Origin: Azospirillum sp. TSH64
Lineage (GTDB): Bacteria > Pseudomonadota > Alphaproteobacteria > Azospirillales > Azospirillaceae
Assembly (NCBI RefSeq): GCF_003116035.1
Contig: NZ_LGQW01000015.1
Location: 579,156 to 643,155 of the forward strand
Length of the DNA: 64,000 nucleotides
Direction of reading: 5' to 3'
The translations under genes and the position numbers were made by a program. Positions 27,517 to 36,517 of the stretch are shown here, one piece after another. Every line of letters starts with the position of its first letter. The first letter of the stretch is position 1. The notes under the pieces were generated by a model. That model was given only the letters and a program-made list of their open reading frames with translations. It did not search any database and was not told the DNA's origin.

Positions 27517-29343
27517 TTACCAGTCATGGTAGATCGTCTTCCAGGCAGTGGAGAGGCCTTCGCGCGATTCCTCGGTGCTCAGCCGGTCGTCGATGGACTT
27601 GAACTGGACGTAGGCTTCGTCGAAGCGCATCAGGTTGTAGAGCGCCCAGCCGCGCACGATGCCGAGGTTGCGCGGCTCCGGCTCCAGCTCCTTGCGGGCG
27701 TCGAGCAGGCGCAGCACGTCGTTGTAACGCTTGTCCTCCAGCGCCCGGCCGGCCTCCGTCGCCATCAGCGAGGCGCGGATTTCCGCCCGCTGCGTCGCGG
27801 TCAGATTGGCACGCGGCAGGTCGCGGGTCAGGCCAGTCACGTCGCCGGTCGCCAGCCGCGCGATGGCCTGCCCATAGGCGTTCTCCTGGGCCGGCGTCGC
27901 CGTCTGCGGCAGGCCCGACGCGGCGGGGCTGCGGCTGCCCGCCTTTCCGGGCGCGGTTCCCGTCGCCGAAGCCCCGCCTTTTGCCGGTTCGCGGGCGGCC
28001 AGGGTCTGCGCCTCGGCGAAGGCGGCCTCGGCTTCCGAGGGGCGCTTCAGTTCCAAGAGGCACCAGCCGCGCTGCTGCAACAGGGCGGCGGTCGGGCCGC
28101 TTTTCGCGATGGTGCCGCGGATGATGCTGATGCACGCGGCGAAGTCATGGCGGGCCAGCGCGCGGTCAAGCTCGCTCGGGCCCTGCGGTGCGCTGCGTCC
28201 GCCGCCGGGGCCGGCGGGGCCGCGCGGCGGGTCCACCGCCTTCAGCGCCTGGTCGATGCGGCTCGACTTGCCCTTCCACGGGGCGGCGGCGGCACGGGCC
28301 TGCGCCTTGTCGCCCAAGCCGTTGTAGGCCAGCACCAGCCCTTCCGCCGCCTTGTCCGACGGCGTCCACTCGTTGGCCTGGGTGAACCAGCCCTGCGCCT
28401 CGGCGAAATTCTTCTGCTTCTGGAAATACCAGCCGAGCGCGATGGCGCCGTCGGCGTCCTGCTTGTCGCGGACGATGCCCTGGACGCGCGACAGGTCGGC
28501 CGCCGACAGGGCGCCGGGCTTCGCGTTCCCGAGCCGCTCCAGCAGGCGGCCGGTCTCCAGCTCCGCCTCGGCGCTGCGGACGGCGGAGTAGTCCTCCCCC
28601 GTCGCCGGGTTGGCGGTGGCGCCGAGCGCCGACAGCTCGCGCAGCCGTTCCGGGCTGAGATGGCGCGACGCCTTGAAGATGGTGTCGCGCCGCTCCTTCG
28701 CCTTGGGGCAGGTGGTGACGATGGTCTTGTAGGTGTCGAAGGCGCGGTCGGTCTGCTTCAGCTCGGCATAAGCCTCCGCCAGACGCCATGCATTGTCGAG
28801 CCGGTTGCAGGCCACCGCCTCCGGCTGGGCGGCGGCGGCATCGACCACCTCCTGCCAGCGCTTGGTGTCGCTGGCCGAGCGGATGCGCCCGGCGCTCTCG
28901 GCGAGGTCGAGTTCCTGGAGAAGCTTGTCGGACGGTTGCCAGGACGGCGACTTGCGCCGTTGCTCGGCGATGGCGGCCCGCGCCTCCGCCACCTTGCCGG
29001 CGGACAGCAGCGACCAGAACGGGCTTTCGTCGACGCCGGTGGCGGCCGGCTGCGGCGCGAACAGATCCTTGGGCGGTTCCCAGCCGGGATCGAGGGCGCG
29101 CAGGCGGGCGATCTCCGCCTCCATCCGCTCGCCGTCGCCGATGCGGGCATAATAGCGCAGCGCCGTCTCGTCCACCTTGCCGGCGGCGGGGGCGGAGCCG
29201 CTGCCGGGAGCCGGCGCCACCTCCACCTTCACGCCGGGAGCCAGCGCGCGGGCGCCGCCGTTCGACTGCGCCCAGGCATCCGACCCGCCGCCGATGGCGG
29301 TGGCGGCGAGGATGAGGGCGGACAGGAGGAGAGGACGGGTCAC
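27517..29343 (-). CDS. bcsK: TPR-domain cellulose operon protein (BcsK-like)
   Basis: A 608-residue protein starting at GTG 29343, which overlaps the bcsZ stop (GTGA). The signal peptide ends near SDAWAQ, predicting the periplasm. The rest is TPR-like helical repeats, clearest in AIALGWYFQKQKNFAEAQGW and LLELKRPSEAEAAFAEAQTL. There is no C-terminal beta-barrel as in BcsC, so it resembles the TPR subunit (BcsK) that replaces BcsC in Agrobacterium-type operons. Likely role: a periplasmic scaffold for glucan secretion. A longer reading in another frame (from 30300) is only an overlap with bcsZ on the same strand. The gene symbol is by context; the sequence itself shows only the repeats and signal. 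Confidence 0.7.
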   Translation of the reverse strand: MTRPLLLSALILAATAIGGGSDAWAQSNGGARALAPGVKVEVAPAPGSGSAPAAGKVDETALRYYARIGDGERMEAEIARLRALDPGWEPPKDLFAPQPAATGVDESPFWSLLSAGKVAEARAAIAEQRRKSPSWQPSDKLLQELDLAESAGRIRSASDTKRWQEVVDAAAAQPEAVACNRLDNAWRLAEAYAELKQTDRAFDTYKTIVTTCPKAKERRDTIFKASRHLSPERLRELSALGATANPATGEDYSAVRSAEAELETGRLLERLGNAKPGALSAADLSRVQGIVRDKQDADGAIALGWYFQKQKNFAEAQGWFTQANEWTPSDKAAEGLVLAYNGLGDKAQARAAAAPWKGKSSRIDQALKAVDPPRGPAGPGGGRSAPQGPSELDRALARHDFAACISIIRGTIAKSGPTAALLQQRGWCLLELKRPSEAEAAFAEAQTLAAREPAKGGASATGTAPGKAGSRSPAASGLPQTATPAQENAYGQAIARLATGDVTGLTRDLPRANLTATQRAEIRASLMATEAGRALEDKRYNDVLRLLDARKELEPEPRNLGIVRGWALYNLMRFDEAYVQFKSIDDRLSTEESREGLSTAWKTIYHDW

Positions 29344-30413
29344 GGATCGATCCCCAGGCTTTGCGCCGCCAGCGCGGACAGATGGGCCAAGGTGGTGGAG
29401 TAGTAATCCTCGTCGGGCGCCAGCGGCGGCACCGTCACGGCGTCGCCGGCCCCGGCAAGCTTGCAGGCCAGCCGGTAGACCGCCAGCATGCCGACCGACG
29501 CCGCCACCTGCGTGGTGGTGCCGCCCGGCAGCGACACGGTGGCGGGGACCGCCGAGCCGCCATATTTGGTGGCCCCAAATTTCGTTGCCAGCGTCGCGAA
29601 GGGGCGGAAGTAATAGGGATCGCGGTAGCCATCCATCGCCAGATAGAGCGGCACCCGCACGGCGTCGTAGCCATACTGTTTCTTGAAGCCATCGGCGATG
29701 CCCACCGTTCCGGCGGCGTCGAGCGTCATCCAGTCCGGCGGCAGCTGGAAGCCGCCGAAGCGCGCCTTCGACAGCAACACCAGCCCGGAATCCGACAGCT
29801 TGCCCCAGCGCTCGCCCCCCGGAAGGGCGGCGAAGGCGCGGATGGCGGGAAAAATCCAGTAGCTGGGGTTGAGGACCAGCGTCTCGCCCTTGCGGAAGCC
29901 GTCGCGACCCGGCAGCAGCACGGTCAGCCCGGCCTGCTCCACCAGAAGCCCGGCGGCCAGCGCCTTGACGATGGCGGCGGCGGCGGTGCGGTAGGCCTCC
30001 GCCTGCCAGGTCTCGGCGGCGCGCAGCAGCGCCCAGGCGATCAGCATGTCGCCGTCGGATGCGTTGTTGCGGTCGGCGACCCCGCCGTCGGGCGTCCAGC
30101 GCCACGCCACCAGCCCGTCGCCGCGCACCATCAATACGCGCTGGGTCCAGCCCCACAGCCGGTCGAAGGCGGCGCGGTCGCCCCCGGCCACCGCCAGCAG
30201 CATGCCGTAGCCCTGCCCTTCGGAATGGCTGATGCCCTTGTTGCCGGTGTCGACGATGCGGCCTTCCGGCAGCAGGAAACGCTCGGCATAGCGGCGCCAC
30301 GCCGCCCCGTCATAGGGGGCGGCACGCGATGCCGCCGGCAGTGCCGCGGCCAGCCCGAGGGCAGCCGTCCCGGCCAGCATGCCGCGCCGCGATGTTCCGA
30401 CAGGGGACGTCAT
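29340..30413 (-). CDS. bcsZ: Periplasmic cellulase BcsZ (GH8)
   Basis: A 357-residue GH8 endoglucanase. A twin-arginine-like leader (TSRRGMLAGTAALGLAAALP) predicts export through Tat, unusual compared with the Sec signal of Escherichia coli BcsZ. The GH8 signatures are intact: Glu65 in SHSEGQGYGM (general acid) and NNASDGDMLIAWALL (Asp120/Asp122). It trims or relaxes nascent cellulose in the periplasm and is needed for normal fibre formation. Its ATG overlaps the bcsB stop by 4 nt and its stop overlaps the next GTG. Confidence 0.92.
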   Translation of the reverse strand: MTSPVGTSRRGMLAGTAALGLAAALPAASRAAPYDGAAWRRYAERFLLPEGRIVDTGNKGISHSEGQGYGMLLAVAGGDRAAFDRLWGWTQRVLMVRGDGLVAWRWTPDGGVADRNNASDGDMLIAWALLRAAETWQAEAYRTAAAAIVKALAAGLLVEQAGLTVLLPGRDGFRKGETLVLNPSYWIFPAIRAFAALPGGERWGKLSDSGLVLLSKARFGGFQLPPDWMTLDAAGTVGIADGFKKQYGYDAVRVPLYLAMDGYRDPYYFRPFATLATKFGATKYGGSAVPATVSLPGGTTTQVAASVGMLAVYRLACKLAGAGDAVTVPPLAPDEDYYSTTLAHLSALAAQSLGIDP

Positions 30414-32983
30414 GACCCGCTCCGTTCCCGATGCCCGCTCTTCAGCAGAAGGCGCATGCTGACCGTCAGCACCACCGCCGTCCCCAGCAGCAGGGCGAAC
30501 AGAAGCTCGATCCGCTGCGACAGGTTGCGGGCCAGAATCAGGATCAGGTTGCCGATGTCAAAGGGATTGAGAATGATCTGGTAGGGACGCGACACCTCCA
30601 GCGTGGTGATGGCCGGCGCAGCACTGCTCCACAGCGCCCCGCCGCCGCGCAGCTTGTCCCACAGGCCGGCCTCGCCCAGGCTGCGCATGGCACGGTCGAC
30701 GGCGCGCGGATCCGCCGCGGTCAGCAGCGTCCAGGTCAGCGGCTCGGCCCCCGGCGCGCGGTATTGCAGCAGCGCTGCCTCCGGCAGGGTTTCGGCATTC
30801 TCGGTCAGCGCCACCACGTCGACCGGCGCCTCCTCCACCGTCCAGCTGTTGATGTAGCGCGCCGCCGCCGCCATCACCCGCCGCGCCCAGTCGGGCACCC
30901 AGCCGCGCCCGGTGGCGGCCGGGTCCTTGGCGTCGCCCGCCATCCGCTGCCAACGGTTGGCCGCACCGCCGTCGGCGGCCAGCGCCGAGCCCGCGATGCC
31001 CATCTGCTGCCCCAGCCCCTGCGGCACGCCCCCCGGCCGCGCCGGTCCCGGACGGGCGGCGGTGCCGGACCAGCCCAGCCGCAGCCGGTCGGCCAGGGCG
31101 CGGCGGTCGGATGCCGCCATCGGCTCGCCCCGCGCCTTGGCCTGGGCGATCAGGGCGCCGGCCTCCAAGAGACCGGCCAGCCGGTCGGCCGGCAGCGGGG
31201 CCGAGGTGAAGACCGCCTGCGGCAGCGCCGCGACCGGGCCGACGATCAGCGCGTTGTCGTTCGGCAGCCCGTCCCAGCCGGTGTAGGGCACCACCGCCAT
31301 CAGGTCGCCGGCCCGCTGCGCCAGCTTGGCGGTCAGGCTCCAGGCGGCGCCGAACCAGGCGGGGTCGCGCCCGACGACGACCAGATCGAAGGGCGGCGCC
31401 TGCTCTCCCCCGGCGGTGCCGCCATAGGGAAAGGCGGTGTTGGCGAAGCCGCCCAGGCTCGGCAGCGTGACCAGACGGGCGAAGCCGGGGATCTCGATGC
31501 TGGAGCTGTCCAGCAGGGTGAAGGTCGGGCGCCGCACCGCGAAGACGCAGTCGGTGCCGCCGGCCGGCGGCAGCTCCGCCTCCAGCTCGATCAGGTTGGG
31601 GCCGGGACGGAACAGCGCCATCGGCAGCGGCATCTCGCCATTGTCGATGATGCCGCTGGAGCGTTTGTCGATCTCCATGGCGCCGGCCGACTTGCCGTTG
31701 ACCCGGACGTTCAGCACCGCACCGGGGCCGAGATTGCCCTCGAACGCCGCATTGACGTGGAACAGGATGGAGCGGTCGCTGACCGGGGCGAAGCCGGCCG
31801 GCAGGGTCAGGCCGAAGCGGCCGGTGTAGCGGTAGCCGCTGTGCTGCACCGTCTGGAAGCCGAGGTCCGACAGGCGGTAGCGCCCCTCCGCCTGCACCGG
31901 CGGGGCCGGCGGCGCGGCCGGGACCGCCGCGTCGGTGACGATCATCGCCGTTTGGGTCGGCAGCGGCCGGGTCACGTCGGCCAGCCGCATCACCGCCTGA
32001 TCGACCTCCTGCTGGGTCCGCCCCGAAGCGACCGCGACGAATGCGCCGCCGCCGGCGCCGCTGCCTTCAGGTCCGCCCTTGTTGACGGCATAGGGATAGA
32101 CGCCGAGGAAGGGTCCGCCGATGGCGGCGGCCCGCACCTCGCCCAGCAGGGGAGCGAGGCGGTCGCGGGTGCCGATCAGGATGTTCTTGCCGCCCGGCAG
32201 CGGCAGGCTTTCCAGCATCGGGGCGGGAGCACCGGGAGGAGTGCCGGCGGGCTTGACCGGCACCGCCACCACCCGCGGGGTCTGGTCGCCCAGCAGCAGG
32301 CCGTAGGACTGCGCCACCATGGAGCCCCAGCCGAGATGGTCGGCGTCGATCTCGCTGCCGGGCTGGACGATGGCCAGCGGCTCCCGCGCCCGGTCGGCGG
32401 AGGCCAGAAGCTGGCGCACCATGGCGAGGTCCGGCTCCGGCACGCCGCCGTCGGACATCAGCGTCAGCGACGAGGCGGCGAGGTTGACCCGCGCCCACAG
32501 ATCGTAGGTGCCGCGGACCGTGCAGATGGCGCGGTGCTGGGCGCTGGTCTGGAAGACGATCTGGTTCTCGCCGGGGCGGATCAGGCTGCCGGGGAGCGTG
32601 ATGGAGGCGTTGACCGGCCCGCGGAAGGCGGCGAGCGGCAGGTCCGCCACCGGAGAGCCGTTGATGAAGACCGACATCGATCCCTTTTCGGGCAGGATGT
32701 CGATGCCGTTCTCGTAGGTCAGCGTCAGCACGGCGCTGGTCAGCCCGATCACCGGCGGCAGGACGGCGCGCAGCGCCACCGTCTCCGTTTCGCCATGCAG
32801 CGTGACCTCGGGCTGACCGTCGCGCAGGTTCGACAGCGGGATCACCCGGCGGTCGGCGGCCAGCGCCGGCCCGGCCCAAACGCCGATCCACAGCGACAGC
32901 AGCGCGCTCAGGGCCGCCAACACCCTCCGTGGCGACGCCCGCAGCATCCGGCCCCCGCCGGTCTGTTTGCCCATACCCGCCAT
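30410..32983 (-). CDS. bcsB: Cellulose synthase periplasmic subunit BcsB
   Basis: An 857-residue protein. A signal peptide ends at GPALA (about residue 42). The body has the carbohydrate-binding and flavodoxin-like domains of BcsB in two repeats (VIGLTSAVLTLTYENGIDIL and later RFGLTLPAGFAPV). The C-terminal helix LLFALLLGTAVVLTVSMRLLL anchors it beside BcsA. It guides the growing glucan through the periplasm. Start 32983 is 6 nt after the bcsA stop; an ATG at 32974 is also possible. Length is normal for the family. Confidence 0.93.
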   Translation of the reverse strand: MAGMGKQTGGGRMLRASPRRVLAALSALLSLWIGVWAGPALAADRRVIPLSNLRDGQPEVTLHGETETVALRAVLPPVIGLTSAVLTLTYENGIDILPEKGSMSVFINGSPVADLPLAAFRGPVNASITLPGSLIRPGENQIVFQTSAQHRAICTVRGTYDLWARVNLAASSLTLMSDGGVPEPDLAMVRQLLASADRAREPLAIVQPGSEIDADHLGWGSMVAQSYGLLLGDQTPRVVAVPVKPAGTPPGAPAPMLESLPLPGGKNILIGTRDRLAPLLGEVRAAAIGGPFLGVYPYAVNKGGPEGSGAGGGAFVAVASGRTQQEVDQAVMRLADVTRPLPTQTAMIVTDAAVPAAPPAPPVQAEGRYRLSDLGFQTVQHSGYRYTGRFGLTLPAGFAPVSDRSILFHVNAAFEGNLGPGAVLNVRVNGKSAGAMEIDKRSSGIIDNGEMPLPMALFRPGPNLIELEAELPPAGGTDCVFAVRRPTFTLLDSSSIEIPGFARLVTLPSLGGFANTAFPYGGTAGGEQAPPFDLVVVGRDPAWFGAAWSLTAKLAQRAGDLMAVVPYTGWDGLPNDNALIVGPVAALPQAVFTSAPLPADRLAGLLEAGALIAQAKARGEPMAASDRRALADRLRLGWSGTAARPGPARPGGVPQGLGQQMGIAGSALAADGGAANRWQRMAGDAKDPAATGRGWVPDWARRVMAAAARYINSWTVEEAPVDVVALTENAETLPEAALLQYRAPGAEPLTWTLLTAADPRAVDRAMRSLGEAGLWDKLRGGGALWSSAAPAITTLEVSRPYQIILNPFDIGNLILILARNLSQRIELLFALLLGTAVVLTVSMRLLLKSGHRERSGS

Positions 32984-32988
32984 CGCCG

Positions 32989-35274
32989 TTACGGAGCCTG
33001 GAAGGTCAGGATGCGGCGCAGCGCGCCCGGCAGTGCCAGCAGGACATGGCCCAGCCGCGGAACCACGCGGGTCGCGAAGAACAGCAGGCCGCCGAAGAAG
33101 GTCGGGGCGGCCACCCGCTTGCGGTCGAGGAAGATGTCCCAGCCGACGCTGTTGCCGAAGACGAAGCGCGCCATCTCCACGATGTCCTGGCGGTCGCGTG
33201 GGGCGAAGCCGGCGCCGACCGCCAGTTCGCCGTTGTGCATCTCGATGCGGAAAAAGCGGACGCCGGTGGTGGTCGCCGCCTCCGTCTCCGTCGCGGCGAT
33301 GGTCAGCACCGGCGTCTGGTCGGGCCGGCTCAGCAGCTCGCGCCATTTCGGATCGACGATCAGCCCGACGCCGCCAGCCGACACGTCGGCGACCGTCAGG
33401 TCGATGACGGTGCCGTCCTCGAACTTCAGCACGGCGGAGCGGTCGACGGTGAAGCGTTCCTGCCGGCGGACGCGCTTGCGCTCATAGACGACGGCGAGGC
33501 CGCCCAGCGCCAGCAGCAGGCTCAGCGAGCACCACACCGCCACCGGAACGATGGCCGCCCGGTGTTCGGGGAAGATGGAATAGCGCCATGCGCAGGCCGC
33601 CAGCCCGGCCGCCAGCAGCAGCGTGGTGACGATGAAGGGGGTGGCGAGCGGCGAGAAGCCGTCCTCCTCCACCGACTGGCCCTTGGCGGTCACCTTGAAC
33701 ACCGGGTCGCGCGGCCGGATCAGCGTCGCCAGCGCCGCGCGGGAGACGTGGAAGGATTGCAGATACTCGTACAGCTCCGAGAACAGCGGCCAGCGCATCC
33801 GCCCGTGCAGGAACTGCGACAGGAAGGCGGCGGCGAAGACGTGCGGGATGACGAAGCAGCCGAAGTCGGGCAGGTTGATGCGGTAGATCTCCAGCCCGAA
33901 CAGGGCATAGCACAGCGGCGACAGCAGGAAGATCGGCCGCCAGAACCAGAAGAACCAGTAGAGCATGGTGCTGAGGTAGCACAGCCGCTGCGAGACGGTC
34001 AGGCCGCGCTTGAACAGCGGGTTCTTCAGCAGGAACAGCTGGATCATGCCCTGGGTCCAGCGCGACCGCTGGGCGATGAAGCTGTCGAAGGTCTCCGGCT
34101 GCAACCCGGCGATCAGCGGGCGCGGCAGATAGACGCTGCGCCAGCCGCGCGAATGCAGCTCCAGCGCGGTCTCGCAATCCTCCGTCACCGTGTCGCCGCT
34201 GAAGCCGCCGACCTCCTCCAGCGCCGCACGGCGCAGGATGGCGGCGGATCCGCAGAAGAAGGAGCCGTTCCAGCGGTCCAGCCCGGGCTGGATCGAGTAA
34301 TAGAACATCTCGTTCTCGCTCGGCATCCGCTCGAAGGTGCCGAGGTTGTATTCGACCGGGTCGGGATTGACGAAGAAATGCGGGGTCTGGACCAGGAACA
34401 GGCCGGGGTCCTGCTGGAAGAAGCCGACCGTCGCCTTCAGGATGCCCACGGTGGGCACATGGTCGGCATCCAGGATCAGCAGCAGATCGCCGGACGTCTT
34501 GTGAAAGGCGTGGTTGATGTTGCCGGCCTTGGCATGCTCGTTGCGCGGCCGGGTCATGTAGGTGACCTGCAACCGTTCGCACAGCGCGGTCAGCGTCTCC
34601 CGCCGGGCCGAAGCCGCCGCGGCCTGCTCCGGATCGCTGTGGGCCAGCTTCTGGTCGGTGCCGCCGTCGTCCAGCAGATAGACGTGCAGCTTGTCGCGCG
34701 GATAGTCGATGCAGACCGCGGCGGCCAGCGTCGTCTCCAGCAGCTCCGGCTCCTCGTTGTAGGAGGGAATGTAGACGTCGACGCTGGGCCAGAAGGCGGG
34801 ATCGCCCGTCGGCTCCGACGGTTCGCGGGCGAGCGGGTCGATGATGACGAACAGCGAGGTCAGGAACAGGACGAAGGACAGCGCCTCGGCCGCGAACAGG
34901 GTCACGCCGGGAACGAAATTCACCAGATCGTCCACCGGCGGCAGCGTGCCGGTCAGCCGCCAGAAGAAATAGCGGAAGGTGACGAAGGCCAGCAGCAGGA
35001 CGGTCAGCGTGCGGGCATGCCAGAAGCGCTGGGCGAAGCGCCCGAGCACGAAGGCGGCGGCCACCACGCCGGCCGAGATGGCGGCGCTTGCAAATCTTCC
35101 AACGGGTAAGGCGGCCAGCGCAAGAAACAAACCCGCCGACAGCAACAATAGAATCCAGAGCAGAACCGAACGCAGGGAGAATCGGCGGCTGTTCAGGTTC
35201 GGCTGTCGCTTGGATTGCTGCGCCTTATTGTTCAGGGGCCGAACAACGGTCTTGGCGCCGGGCGAGGTTGTCAT
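32989..35274 (-). CDS. bcsA: Cellulose synthase catalytic subunit BcsA
   Basis: A 761-residue inner-membrane GT2 synthase that polymerises UDP-glucose into beta-1,4-glucan and exports it. Seen: the D,D,D,QxxRW set as LLDDGG (202-204), DAD (269-271), TED (364-366) and QRSRW (402-406); TM helices before and after; and a C-terminal PilZ domain with R603xxxR607 and VADVSAGGVG, the c-di-GMP-binding motif that activates the enzyme. Hence the operon is expected to respond to c-di-GMP. It is the first gene of bcsA-bcsB-bcsZ-bcsK-bcsN-TPR-GT. Its leader contains a small hairpin and repeats (35299-35367). Confidence 0.96.
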   Translation of the reverse strand: MTTSPGAKTVVRPLNNKAQQSKRQPNLNSRRFSLRSVLLWILLLLSAGLFLALAALPVGRFASAAISAGVVAAAFVLGRFAQRFWHARTLTVLLLAFVTFRYFFWRLTGTLPPVDDLVNFVPGVTLFAAEALSFVLFLTSLFVIIDPLAREPSEPTGDPAFWPSVDVYIPSYNEEPELLETTLAAAVCIDYPRDKLHVYLLDDGGTDQKLAHSDPEQAAAASARRETLTALCERLQVTYMTRPRNEHAKAGNINHAFHKTSGDLLLILDADHVPTVGILKATVGFFQQDPGLFLVQTPHFFVNPDPVEYNLGTFERMPSENEMFYYSIQPGLDRWNGSFFCGSAAILRRAALEEVGGFSGDTVTEDCETALELHSRGWRSVYLPRPLIAGLQPETFDSFIAQRSRWTQGMIQLFLLKNPLFKRGLTVSQRLCYLSTMLYWFFWFWRPIFLLSPLCYALFGLEIYRINLPDFGCFVIPHVFAAAFLSQFLHGRMRWPLFSELYEYLQSFHVSRAALATLIRPRDPVFKVTAKGQSVEEDGFSPLATPFIVTTLLLAAGLAACAWRYSIFPEHRAAIVPVAVWCSLSLLLALGGLAVVYERKRVRRQERFTVDRSAVLKFEDGTVIDLTVADVSAGGVGLIVDPKWRELLSRPDQTPVLTIAATETEAATTTGVRFFRIEMHNGELAVGAGFAPRDRQDIVEMARFVFGNSVGWDIFLDRKRVAAPTFFGGLLFFATRVVPRLGHVLLALPGALRRILTFQAP

Positions 35275-35298
35275 GCGGATCCGCAGAATGGGGCCATT

Positions 35299-35314
35299 GC
35301 ACCCTAGTGGGTGC
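35299..35314 (-). promoter_or_regulatory. Small hairpin in the bcsA leader
   Basis: GCACCC and GGGTGC are separated by 4 nt, 25 nt upstream of the bcsA ATG, inside a longer C/G-rich symmetric stretch. It could influence translation or mRNA stability. Only the dyad is seen. Confidence 0.35.
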
Positions 35315-35327
35315 CCCCTTATGGCTC

Positions 35328-35367
35328 AAGCTTCGTTACAAATCGTTACTGACTTGTGATGAAGCTT
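35328..35367. promoter_or_regulatory. Nested repeats upstream of bcsA (operator candidate)
   Basis: AAGCTTC (35328-35334) and GAAGCTT (35361-35367) form a perfect 7+7 inverted repeat. Inside lie two direct copies of TCGTTAC (35333-35339 and 35343-35349) exactly 10 bp apart, one helical turn. The arrangement suggests binding of a regulator next to the bcs promoter. No clear -35/-10 pair could be fixed. Confidence 0.45.
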
Positions 35368-35466
35368 TCTAAAAAGCCGTATTTCTCCGGACCTGTGTCA
35401 TCGAAATCGCAACGCTGGCCGTCCTCCGAACCGGCGGCGCTTCACCGGGAGTGCTGCGACTCGGGA

Positions 35467-35503
35467 GGGCCGGGCCGCAGCATCCCGCCGCGCGGCCCGG
35501 CCC
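35467..35503 (-). terminator. Hairpin downstream of the AidA/PixA gene
   Basis: GGGCCGGGCCGC (35467-35478) pairs perfectly with GCGGCCCGGCCC (35492-35503) around 13 nt. It starts 30 nt past the aidA-like stop. There is no U-tract, so termination is plausible but not certain. Confidence 0.5.
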
Positions 35504-35532
35504 CCCCGATCAGGGGGATCGATCAGGACCGA

Positions 35533-36081
35533 TTACGCCGGCGGATTGACGGTGATGGTCGGATCCCAGGAGAAATAGCCGACCGTGGTCAGGCCGCCCG
35601 AGGAACTCGCCTGCACCAGCATGAAGTAGACCTTGTACTGCTCCGCGGTGCCGGCGTCGTTGTTGGTGATGGTTGCCTGCATGATATAGTCGTACTGCGT
35701 GGCCCCCGTATAGGCGGGGCCGGCCGCCGGGACCGGCAGCGTCATGATCGGTTCGTCCGGCTGGAGCATGATCGGCAGCGGCGTCGACATGACGTTGGTT
35801 CCGGCGAAGGTCGAGATCTGGTAGGGCAGCGCGTACATCGCGACCTCCTGCGACAGCGTCGAGAAGGTCCAGCGAACGTTGTCGCCGACGTTGCAGGTGA
35901 TGTTCAGATCCGCCGTCGCCTGGGTCGTCGGCGTGGTCGACGTCACGAACACGGGCTGCGTCACCATATAAATGTATTCGTGCGCGATTGGCGTCGGGCT
36001 CGCGAAAGAACCCAGATTGCTTTGATAGGTGTTGTAAATCGTCTGAGCATCAACGACGACCTCGATATTCACAGTTGACAT
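35533..36081 (-). CDS. AidA/PixA-family protein
   Basis: A 182-residue protein. MSTVNIEVVVDAQTIYNTYQ, HEYIYMVTQP, ADLNITCNVGDNVRWTFSTL and QYKVYFMLVQAS match the pattern of the AidA/PixA (inclusion body) family, beta-sandwich proteins found in Ralstonia AidA, Xenorhabdus PixA and others, often density- or symbiosis-regulated and highly expressed. Molecular function is unknown. No signal peptide, so cytoplasmic. AAAGGATG stands upstream of the ATG. The gene is less GC-rich than its neighbours and follows an AT-rich region, suggesting acquisition or strong expression. Confidence 0.75.
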   Translation of the reverse strand: MSTVNIEVVVDAQTIYNTYQSNLGSFASPTPIAHEYIYMVTQPVFVTSTTPTTQATADLNITCNVGDNVRWTFSTLSQEVAMYALPYQISTFAGTNVMSTPLPIMLQPDEPIMTLPVPAAGPAYTGATQYDYIMQATITNNDAGTAEQYKVYFMLVQASSSGGLTTVGYFSWDPTITVNPPA

Positions 36082-36517
36082 TTTCCATCATCCTTTTACG
36101 TTAAATTATGTTTAGGCAAATCTGCCGCTTGTTAAGTTGATTTAATCAGACGAAAAACGCAACCGACGATTCAAAATGAATCTGAAAATTCATAATGAGA
36201 TTGTTAGTAACAAAACAAAAACAAATAATAATTTTCCTTCGTACTCATTGGGGCTCATTGCAAATTTAAAAAATTACTATTGTGTTCATCGGCGATTACA
36301 TTTGAATGCGAGCCGAAATTTGCATACCATTGCGCCAACTGGGATGCTTTCCAGGGCTGGCGCCGCTGCCGCCCTACCCGGCGGCATCCGATCCCTGCCG
36401 CGCGGCTGCCCTGCGTCCCGGCTTGGGCTTGGGGGGATGACGGCGGGCGGGAATGCCGCCATGGTGGCTGACAGTCCGCCCACCCACCTGTTGCAGCGCA
36501 GGGTTCCGTCCGTCTCC
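36082..36517. other. 436-bp intergenic region with an AT-rich block
   Basis: About 36090-36330 is exceptionally AT-rich for this genome, with A-tracts and T-tracts (for example AAACAAAAACAAATAATAAT near 36213). It presumably holds the promoter of the AidA/PixA gene (minus strand); a TTAACA (36138-36133) and CATAAT (36113-36108) are seen but with a long 19-nt spacer. The rest (36330-36517) is GC-rich upstream sequence of the AEC transporter. No gene is seen. A long plus-strand reading frame from 36176 merely extends into the transporter. Confidence 0.55.

Noticed and set aside
27517..30300. 927-residue minus-strand frame including the TPR protein
   Set aside because: The first 320 residues are an out-of-frame reading of bcsZ; the signal peptide after GTG 29343 marks the true start.
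36176..36517. N-terminal extension of the AEC transporter by 114 residues
   Set aside because: It reads through the AT-rich non-coding block; the membrane protein proper starts at MPISALL.
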